This document shows positions 10,309 through 20,300 of a stretch of 25,284 nt of DNA, piece after piece. Each line of letters starts with the position of its first letter. Position 1 is the first letter of the stretch. The position numbers were made by a program, and so were the translations under genes. A model generated the notes under the pieces. That model saw only the letters and a list, made by a program, of their open reading frames with translations, ran no database searches and had not been told where the DNA came from. Source of the stretch: Isoetes engelmannii (taxonomy: Eukaryota; Streptophyta; Lycopodiopsida; Isoetales; Isoetaceae); assembly GCA_011763485.2 (NCBI GenBank), contig JAANSK020166665.1, positions 1 through 25,284 of the forward strand. The letters are read 5' to 3'.

Positions 10309-10451
10309 TGTAACGGGCCCATGAGGGACCGCTCGAGTAGATTTTGGTGTGGCATTTCTTGATACCACAATAAGAGGGTGGGATGGATTTCCCATAAACA
10401 TCCAGATGTGTTGGCCAGTTGGTTAGGTCGGGGTGGTTAAGGAACGTTACG
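10309..10451 (+). repeat. TRIM 3' LTR
   Basis: It starts TGTAACG, is exactly as long as the 5' copy, and is followed by the AAAAC target-site copy. Confidence 0.85.
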
Positions 10452-10614
10452 AAAACAACTTCATATATGAAGATGATGCAAAGGAATGTCTTCAAGGAAT
10501 AGATAGCTCATTTGGGCAAAGGTGTGTGTCTAGCAACTAGAAGATTGCGAGTTCATGATCATCTTTTGTACGTTGAATATAATAATCGTATGGCCGTCAC
10601 GGTAATGAGCGGAT

Positions 10615-11163
10615 CTGCTCATGTTTTAGGATTTGCATAAGGTGATCCTTTTGGATTTTTCGGATTCTCTGAAGGTGATTTATAGATTCCTTAAGGGAAT
10701 CCACATGGATGTATGGTTGGGTGGGTTTAGGGAGCCACTAAAGCTCGCGCCTTTTACATGGCAAAACAAGGATCACCACACCTATGTAGTATTTTTAGTC
10801 TCTTGGAGGTACTCCACTCTTCTAGAGGTTACAACATGAACACATATATTTCAACACAGATATATCTCAAAAATGAAATATTTGTCATCACAGCGATAAG
10901 AGAACCTGCTCATCTTTTAGGATTTGCTTTAGGTGACCCTTTTGGTTTTTTAGGATTCTCTTAAGGTGATTTATGGATTTACTCAAGGATTTCCTCAAGG
11001 GAATCCACATGGATGTATGGTTGGGTTCAGGGAGCTCGTATCCTTTACATGGCAAAAACAAGGATCACCACAAACCCCATGGAGTATTCCTAGTCTTTTG
11101 GAAGTACTCCACTCTTCGAGAAGTTACAGCAATATACCGATAATTAACATATATTTCAACACA
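10615..11163. repeat. direct duplication, offset about 291 bp
   Basis: Positions 10615-10858 and 10906-11163 are clearly similar along their whole length. Shared stretches include GGGAATCCACATGGATGTAT and CAAGGATCACCACA, and both copies end in ATATTTCAACACA. They lie between the Gypsy relics and the start of the ASG2-like gene. I recognise no element in the unit. The short frames over it differ between copies, so I do not call it coding. Confidence 0.75.
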
Positions 11164-11231
11164 AATAAAAAATGGAACTACGAGTATACTACAACAAATA
11201 CGCACTCAGAAAAGCGGACTTGAAAAGAGGA

Positions 11232-11333
11232 ATGCAATTTGCTTGGGGTCCTCTGTGTGTCGTCAATTTGGTACTAGAGCAAGCAGCGATCTTCCATCGG
11301 ATATACTCTGGCTTCTTCCTTGCGAACCTTTGA
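11232..11333 (+). promoter_or_regulatory. possible upstream ORF of the ASG2-like gene
   Basis: An ATG at 11232 opens 33 codons and stops at 11331-11333, 32 bases before the main ATG and in a different frame. If the transcript starts upstream of 11232, this would reduce initiation at 11366. The transcription start is not visible in the sequence. Confidence 0.3.
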
Positions 11334-11365
11334 TCTTCTCCAACAGTGTTCTCTTTGATAGAGCC

Positions 11366-14300
11366 ATGAAGCAGTTGCCTTGCCGGGATGGTAATATAAT
11401 CGGCCTTATCGATGGCCGATGCCTCGACTCCAGACAGGTTAGTTTCCTCATTGCATATAGACTGGATAATTGGAATTCATACAGAACTCAGCTCCATCAG
11501 AAGGACAATTGCTGTATTACTTACTGTCTTTAAACTATACGGCATTTGGAATATAGTGCATATGGTTCTTTTGGAAATCAATTCCACCTAGTTCAGAACT
11601 ATGAAAGCATACAAATTTCTTTTTGCTAGTTAAGTATTTTGATTGAGATCACATATTTGCATTCTGTAATTGTAATGAGGCTTCTTGTTCTCCTACACCT
11701 GTAGTTGAAGTGAATAGCAGTCCACTCAAGTCCAATTTATGCTGGCAATTTGTTAAGATTTATAACAGTTATACTGAAGAAGAAAACCGTAAGAGGATTT
11801 AGCTGGGCTGCATAATTGATTATTAGTATGAGAATCCAAAATCAAGATTCTAATTGCCATATGCATACTGTCTTATTCTTATTTAAATTGCTGTCTTGTA
11901 AAGGTACCACATCCACTTGGAGAGACTAATGTGATGCGTGCTCTACAAATGCATTCATCTCTTGTTCAACGAATGTCTGTTGATTCGGTGTTTTCGGTAT
12001 GTATTAACTAGAAAACCAACACTTTTTTTTACCTCCTTTGCAATGTGAGGTTTCTTGGGTTCAGTATGCTTGCAATCGTTGGCAAATTTTTTTCCAGATT
12101 ACAAGGTCTCCCTTGAATGTGAGGTTCTTTGGTCTAGTTTATAATTTGGTCGTCGAGTGAGATTAATAGGTTTGCAACCATCAAACGCATCTGATAGGCA
12201 CTTGACATAGGTAATTGCTAGATAATAAACAAACTATATCGGATCATCATGGTTTGTGGCACATTTGTCTGGGAAGACTAGTTATTGGCTTTCTAGGTCT
12301 GGCAAGGGTAATGAAGACTGTGGTAGCAAAGGTGATTTGAGCAGCCTTGTTCAGAGTCTAATTGTATTCACATTGTTTGTTAAATCAGACAACTTAAAAT
12401 GGAATCCACTATGCCGTTACGTGTTCAAAAAATTAGTAGGGGCCAAATTAGGTTTGATGGTAGAGGGTCCATTGGCATGCCCAAGCTAAATAAGCTCAGC
12501 TATAGGGAGATTGCAAAAACAGTGAGATTATGGAGACTTTATATGTGGTATCAAATGCCAAGAGGAAACCCACATGCCAGTCCTTCACAATGTTTTAAGA
12601 ATGGGCAAATGATGGTTATATGCATTATTTGGACAAAAGAAAAACTTATTTGCAGTAGTAACTGTGCATTCAAATGCATGTACGACTTCTCTCTGTCCTT
12701 ACTTTCATCGCCCTTGCATTCTTTGACATATTTTACACCTCACGTGCCTAAGGCATCTTATTTACATGTCATACTGTTATGGGGCTTTGACCCAAGACCT
12801 TACGGCGTTAACATGTGCAAGACTGCTAGACCAGACTCATGCCTTCATGTGCAACTAATACTGCCAAATATACCCCTTAACCAGTCTATATAGACTTAGC
12901 ATGTAAACTCATTAGAATCCTGACTTTGTTGCCTCAACCTGTCTATATGGGCTTAGCATATGAATCCATCTGTTTGCTTCGAGGTTTTCACTCTGCATAG
13001 GTTTCACAGGCAAGTGCTTTTGGTTCATGTCTATGCCACCAGTCCTTATCTTTGACTACATGCTACATTGCTTCTACTTGTTAGTTTACCAATTGCTTTA
13101 GCCTACCATAGATGTCGATGTATCTTATTGTATATGTTGCAGATATGGCCTCTTGGTGCATGGTTGGAAGCCTTTTGAGTGGCCTTTTGTTTTTAACAGG
13201 GTCACCAAGGCTGTGTCAATGCTTTAGCTTGGAACTCAAATGGGACTCTTTTGCTCTCGGGTTCGGATGACACAAAGGTGAGTTTCCTGCACATTTGTTA
13301 TGCTGATGATAAAGTGACGTATAAACATTGTCCTATATATCAGGTGAATCTCTGGGAATATGGCAGTTGCAAGCTCGTACATAGTATTGAAACTGGTCAC
13401 ACTGCTAATATCTTTTGTACCAAATTCTTGCCGGAAACAGCAGATGATGTCATCATCTCTGGAGCAGGGGATACTGAGGTATTAATTGCTGTGTACAGAA
13501 GATGATGAATAGTTTACTCTATAAGAGGCATTGAACATAATGAGTCTTCAATGAGAGCTACAAACTGTGATGTGATAATTGTGCATCCATATTGATAAAA
13601 ATGTATGTTATTGCAGGTGCGAGTGCACAGGCTAAGTCGGTTGATGGAAGATGGAGCTGGATTTAGAGAACCTGATGCGCTTTTTCGTTGTCATACACGT
13701 CGTGTGAAGAAGCTCGCAGTAAGTCATCATGGGTATTCTGTAAACTGAACCGAGGATATAGGCACCGTTAGGTCTCTGCCAGAGCAACAGATCTCTCATT
13801 AATATATCATTATTATTAACAGTTGTCAGATGCTCTCTCTACATGTTGTTTGTTTAAGCATCATGTTTTTAGCATTTACGACGTTTCAAATCTCCATCCA
13901 TAGGTTGAAGATGGAAATCCGAATGTTATCTGGAGTGCAAGCGAAGATGGTACATTAAGGCAGCATGATTTGAGAGAGGGTGTGCTTTGTGGTGCCAATG
14001 ACCAGGAATGCCGTAACATTTTGGTAAGTTGAGAAGAAAGTTTTTTACAATTACGTTATGATTTAAGGACTCCTCTAGAGATACGAATTAGCATTAATTT
14101 AGAACAAAAGATATTGACTAGGAATAACTTTCAACAATGTTCTTTGTGGCATGTCGTAGGTAAGTTACCGGAATTTGTAACAAGGATGTTAGGATTTCTT
14201 CAATGAATTGCTGTTTGCAAGTTGTTCTTATCTAACATGAAGCTTCTTTAATGCCAGCTTGATTTACGAAGTGGCGCTAAACGATCCTTATCAGATATGC

Positions 14301-17300
14301 CACGTCACTGTCTTTCTTTGAAAACCTGTGCAATAAGCCCAACACGTCCACACCATTTACTTGTTGGGGGAAGGTAGTATCTTAAATCGATTTACTAGGG
14401 AACTCCGTGTTAAGTCTGGCTGTTTTGATTTACAGTGATGCATTTGCCCGGTTATATGATCGTCGTATGCTTCCTCCTCCTACATCATCTTCGCAACGTT
14501 CAAAGCCTCCTCCATGCGTGTCCTATTTTTGCCCAGCTCATCTCTCTGATTATGTAAGTCGTGATGACTTTCGCTGTTATTCTAATCTGGCAATTGCTTT
14601 CTAATCCTCTAGTAATAAATATGATGTTCCACAGAACCGAGGCTTGCATCTTACACATGTCACGTTCAGCCCTAATGGGGAGGAGGTGCTTCTAAGTTAT
14701 AGCGGGGAACATGTTTATCTCATGGATGTTTCAAAGAGTAAGTTTAAGCAACTATGGTGTCTAATATTAAGAGTATACATTAACCAACTAGTGATCATAA
14801 TAATAAATTCTGTGCTGGTGCACAACTTTATTTGAGCCACATATTATTATCAATTATTATTGCAAACATTTTTTAAGTTTATTCAGTTGCCTTTCTTTGT
14901 GAAGACCTTGGTCTGCACTTCTTTTCCCTAATATTGACTTCCTTGAGAAGTCCCTATGCTGGCAAAGGCAAGCCCTTCTGATTGTGGATATTCATTAGCT
15001 GTTGGGCCCAGTTTTGGTTGAAGGAGAAAATTAAAGCATGTGCATGTGCTGGATTTGATGCTACATTGAAACAGAAACCTTTGTAGTGGGGCTTAATTTC
15101 ATATTGCTCCAAAATGTTTCTGCAACTGCTCCTTGTTGATTTCTCCATAATGTCATCAGCACATAAAAGCAATGAGATTAAGAATCGATTATTATTTTCA
15201 ATTATTATTGCAAACATTTTTTAAGTTTATTCAGTTACCTTTCTTTGTGAAGACCTTGGTCTGCGCTTCTTTTCCCTAATATTGACTTCCTTGAGAAGTC
15301 CCTTTCTATGCGGGCAAAGGCATACCGTTCTGATTGTGGATATTCATTAGCTGGGTTATTTTGGGCCCAGTTTTGGGTGAAGGAGAAAATCAAAGCATGT
15401 GCGTGTGCTGGATTTGATGCTACATTGAAACAGAGACCTTTGTAGTGGGGCTTAATTTCAGATTGAGAATGAGACCTAAATGCCCCAAAATCTTTTTGCA
15501 AACTGCTCCTTGTTGATTTCGTCATGATGTCATCAGCACATAGCAGCATGTTATGGCCTCTCCTCTACCTGTTCTTCTAAGTTATTTACACATAATACAA
15601 AGAGTTCGACTCCGTTTTACCTTTTCTATTTAAATTCGGAAGTAGGTCAATCACTACGTTACTCAACGTAGTGATTGGCAGATTTATCTTATCCAACCTT
15701 TTACTCAAAAGATGCCAAATAAAAGATTAAGTATTAGCCTATTATGTAATATCATGATGCTTTCCTATATTTCTTTGACAGATTCAGCTTATTCAACCTT
15801 TTCCATGGCAGGCAGAAAACACCATACCAGGCTCCATAATCGCCCTTAAGTCTGGCCCTTCCCTTTGCTCGTATGCCATGGATTTGTTCTCTGAAGCCGA
15901 TCTTTATTTCCAATATGGTAGCAGTGTTTGAAAATAAGCTACTTATATAATAGTTTGACAAGTGGTTTCTGTTTCATTACCTCCCATTTATGGATAATGA
16001 TAGGTTTCATTACCTCCCCATATAATGATATTGATAGGAAACTACTTGAGTATGCTTTTTATCCAGGACCGCGAGTAGTTTTGTTTCACAAACCATTTAT
16101 TCAAGGGCCAATCATCAGGGGAATTGGCACAAGGTGGCCTGTATCCGTAATATTTGGCTATGTGAGCATAGGACCTGCCCTCTTTAAATACTACAGTCTC
16201 TGCTTCAGAACTACGGTTCTCTTTTTTAGAGGTAAATCAAATTGATTAGGTAAAGTCAAAGCAAGAAACAGCCAGAGAAGTTGAGCCAAGACTTAAAGAG
16301 AAAGTGCTTCCAAAGAAGCAGTCTTGATGAACACCAGATTCCCTGCTGTATATTGACAGGTTTGAATATGTTATAACAAATGCTAAATTCTTCCTTTACA
16401 AAGCACTAAGCCTTCTTTCAGGCAGTTGTAATACAAGGTTAATCATCTCGTGCACATAAACTTGTTATGTTTGGACTAAACTTTTTTTGTCTTCAAATAT
16501 TATCAGGTTTGGACAGTGCTGTTACTTACATGGCTAGTGATGTTAGTAAAAGAACTGCTTTGGCACCCATATTGAATGGAACGAAGATTGATGTTCCTCA
16601 AATTCCTTTGGCTCCTTCGCATGTCCACTCAAACCGGAACTCTGTTCGGGTTTGTATGATTCATGATATTTGAGGCAGGCTTATTGCTGCTTTAATTAGT
16701 GATTTGAATTTATGTTTTGTTAATTCAGCTAAAAGAGTGTGAAGAACTCCTTGCTGAGGGTAGAAGGGCCATGGATGAGGGGAATGCTATTTATGCCATT
16801 GATGCAACAGGCGAAGTTTTAGATGCTGGAACTCATGTAATTGGCCTCAGTCTCAAGCATGATTGTCTGTGTCTCCGGGCAGCAGCGTTCTTGAAGGTTT
16901 TCTCTCTTCTCAGCCTTATTAACAGTTAATACTAATCAGTCCTTTTTTTTTTTTTAAACAGGAGTATATAGTTTCCAGATCATTTCTAACTTTTGAGGTT
17001 CTCCATATGTTACTTCAGATGTTTATTTTACTTTTGCAGAGGGCTTGGAAAAATGACATGCATATGGCTATCAGAGACAGTAATGAAGCCCGTACAATAA
17101 ATCCAATGTCTGTTGCCGCTCATCACAGTTTGGCTGAAGCCCTTTCACAGGTCAGTTGGATAGCTTGAGAGGGTATTGATATTGTTGATAGAATAGAACG
17201 TGTAGATGTATGGAAAGTACGAAGCAGACGAGGGCACTGGGAACAGACATCTGATAGACTAACAGAAAGAACTCCATTAGGCTGTACATGCCTAGTGCAT

Positions 17301-20300
17301 GTACAATATCAGTATGCTGAGTTGTCTATATGTATATGCATTTTAACTAACGTTCCCCCTGATGACCAGCATAGCTGTAATTGGCAAAAGACATACCCCC
17401 GATTAGTAACAGCAGATAGGATTTATAGACTGTAATCCCCCCCGAAATCAAGCAGTGCTCATAAGATAGAGCAAACTCAGCCATAACAGAAGCCATGATT
17501 GCCGAAGAACCATAGCCTTGAGCCATATCTTTCTGCCCTTGTACCATCTCTTGTTTTTTTGAATACATTTTCAAAAGAATGGTTATAAAACCCATACTTT
17601 AATGCATAAGACTGGTCCTGTATGATAATGACCAGCTCCTAAGCTTAACACCATGATAACTGATCTGATAGAGCAGACCTAGAAGACCGTTGTAACTCCT
17701 AAAACGTGCCATCAGTCATATCACTAATAAGTAGCTCATTGTCGAGAAAACCGTTTGCAAAATTAAAACAAAGATGAGCTGTTCGATGGTTGTAACATCA
17801 ACATAACTGCCTTGCTAAACTTCCATATAACCACATAACTGCCTATCAGCATCTGGCCAATCTATCCAAATTTAGGACTAATTTTGATACTTCCAAAAAT
17901 AAATCCAAAAAAATGAGGATACCCAAACCAGAAATAAAACCATACACCATGATAGTCAAGCTTGTCTGTCCAAAGCTAATACACCATTGGGGTTCCTCTC
18001 GCTGTTGTTTTGCTCATGATCTTTTCCTCATATTCAACTTCAAATAACTGATGTTCCAAATCTTCTGCACTTCCAGAATCATCATTACATGCTATTGCAG
18101 AATTATCAACTTGAGCTTTTGAAACTTGAGATTGCCATTCATTGTTTGTTTACATTCTCAAAAATGAGTCTCATCAAAGTCTTCTTTTCAAAATAAGAAG
18201 ATAGCTTTTCATTTTCTGCCTTTAATTCTGTTTCCAGCACTGTAGAAGCTTCCAGAAGATCTTGTAATAGAAGCTTCCGGAGTTTGTGTAACACTTGGAG
18301 ACTGCTCTGGACCTTGACAAGCTTGTGACAAATGATGAATATGACTATGTACTCTTCTTGGAAAACACCCCATAATCTATTGCAAATGAATAATCATTTT
18401 ATAGCATGTCTCCATTTCTCGTAGTTTTCTTGATTTAGCAACTGATTTCTCGTGCATTCTTCAATGTAAGAATAGTCTGGAATCTTAGCCATCCTTCTAA
18501 TCCAGAAAACTCCAACATCAAATGATTCATGATCAAATTAGATCTGCAAAAAGCACTCTAAAAAATTACCCTTTCTTTGAAATTCGTAGCAAGGAAGTAA
18601 CTCAAATGCTTGCAAATCATAGCAAACACCCTTGATTTCTTTTGATCCGATTACACCATGGCGCCCCATTCTGGCTCTGATATTATGTTGATAAAACAGA
18701 ATGTATAGATGTGTGAAGAAGAGTAGAAAGACAGATGAAGGCGCTGAAATAAGCGTCTGATAAACTAACAGAAAGAACTCCCTAAATGACATGCCTTAGG
18801 CATTTATATATACACGCCTACTAGTACATGTACAATATCAGTATGCTGAGTCATCGATACGTATGTGTAGTTTTTACATCCTTGTATGCCATTATTTATG
18901 ATGCCCATCTGACCGATGAAGCACAAGGTCAAAGTCTTTAACAGATCTAAACCATCAATTTAGCATCCCCATGCTTACGATTCCAAATTGTAGAACTAAT
19001 CTTTTTTCTCAGACATGGACCAAGCCAACGAACCATGTCTTTTTGGGTGTTGAAAAGCAAGCTCATATGCATGTTTCATCACAACTGGTGGCACTGACAT
19101 GTTTTTTGTGAGATTAGAATGCTTTGGTAAGGTGTATCTATGTAGAGTAGTCGCATAAGTATGAATGGGAAAACTACTTACTGATTACTAGACCTGCTAG
19201 AATAATGTTAAGAGTACTTTGCACAATGCAATGCATTATCCATAACAAGGTCACATCTTCTTTAGTAGTAGACCCATCTATGGCAATTCGTATGGCACCA
19301 TTTCAGATGATTCTAGAAGCTGGAAGGACTTCCATGTGGGCATAAAAACGTGGTAAGCTGAGCTGTATTATATAGGGAAGTCATTGAGTGCTGGTTGTGA
19401 GCAAATGTTTTGGACTTCGTCACAACATTTTAAAGTGTTTGCATGAAAATGCAAACGTGTTTTTCCATGAGTGCAAATTCAAATTGAGAAAGACTTATGT
19501 GTACTTCCTTACAAGATTATGATTATTGGTGAACAAATGTGGCTGGAGCCAATAAGTTATAAACCCTGCAGCAAAACCAGACAGAATGGTTTTTGATTGA
19601 AAATGCAGGATGTAGAATCTGGAAATCAAGCAAGGAAGAAAAGAATGCAAGTTGGAGGCACAGCAATTAATTTTGCTGTAAAATAAAAACTACAGGGTTG
19701 TCAAGGCACCTTTACGAGGAGGAATGTCTTGAAGTTTTTGCATATATTTTCCCATTTGACTAAGAAAAAGATTTGATTCAGCTTATTACTGTCAAAATAT
19801 GAGGGTGTAAACTATATTTGTGACCATTAGATTAAGCTAGGTGCCACATCAGCATTCATGATAAGTTAGAACTGTTGTTAAGGAGTTAATGTACAGTTAC
19901 AGAATAGCAAAGGAATTTGTTAAGAATATGCATGTTGTATGAGGTGCATTTTGATTTCTTTTTTTCGTTTTCCCCCAATTCAGTCTTTTCTTGCTCCTCG
20001 AGTTTTATCTTGCTGCTTGCCTTCTTCAGTGTTTCTTGCGGCCTGGATCACCAGATTTTGTCATCATATCAGAGCCATGATGCACTTGTTCAGGCTGAGA
20101 AGAAAGAAAGAGAGAGTTTATTAATGTCTACGGGAGACCCATAGGGTGTATGAGACCAAATAAATCTGGAAAATCTGCACCCATTATCTATGATTCTGTA
20201 ACTTACGAATTTAAATGCACCCAATTATAGGGCCTGAGAAAAGCCTGCGATGCTTTCTACATGGCTATTGTCCCCTTTCCTCTTTCGGGGCTGTCCTTTC

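Larger units (their letters stand above)
10040..10451 (+). mobile_element. TRIM (miniature LTR retrotransposon), 412 bp, nested
   Basis: Two 143-bp terminal repeats (10040-10182 and 10309-10451) flank a 126-bp non-coding interior. Two bases after the first LTR lies TGGTATCAGAGC (10185-10196), the standard primer-binding site complementary to initiator tRNA-Met. The second LTR is preceded by a purine-rich GAGGGAGA. The element is bounded by AAAAC at 10035-10039 and 10452-10456, a 5-bp target-site duplication. By hand count the two LTRs differ at about 24 of 143 positions (about 83 percent identical), so the insertion is old. It interrupts the 5' LTR of the inverted Gypsy relative and is therefore younger than that insertion. 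It has no coding capacity and would need proteins from another element. The LTRs lack the 5S rRNA segment typical of Cassandra. Confidence 0.85.
9040..10602 (-). mobile_element. inverted, internally deleted Gypsy relative
   Basis: Read on the minus strand, this has a 5' LTR (10602 leftwards to about 9805, interrupted by the nested TRIM), then only the end of the coding region, including a degraded chromodomain (about 9775-9455), then a purine-rich tract (about 9453-9440) and a 3' LTR (about 9438 to about 9040). Both LTRs match the one at 8136-8640 in order and motif but differ clearly from it and from each other, so this is an old copy. Nearly all of gag and pol is absent. It faces the first Gypsy copy 3' end to 3' end. 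Edges are approximate. Confidence 0.7.

Noticed and set aside
10040-10451. Cassandra TRIM
   Set aside because: The LTRs lack the 5S rRNA-like segment that defines Cassandra.
12256-12893. Open frames in intron 2
   Set aside because: They lie between well-supported exons, have no recognisable domains, and overlap the SINE-like region.
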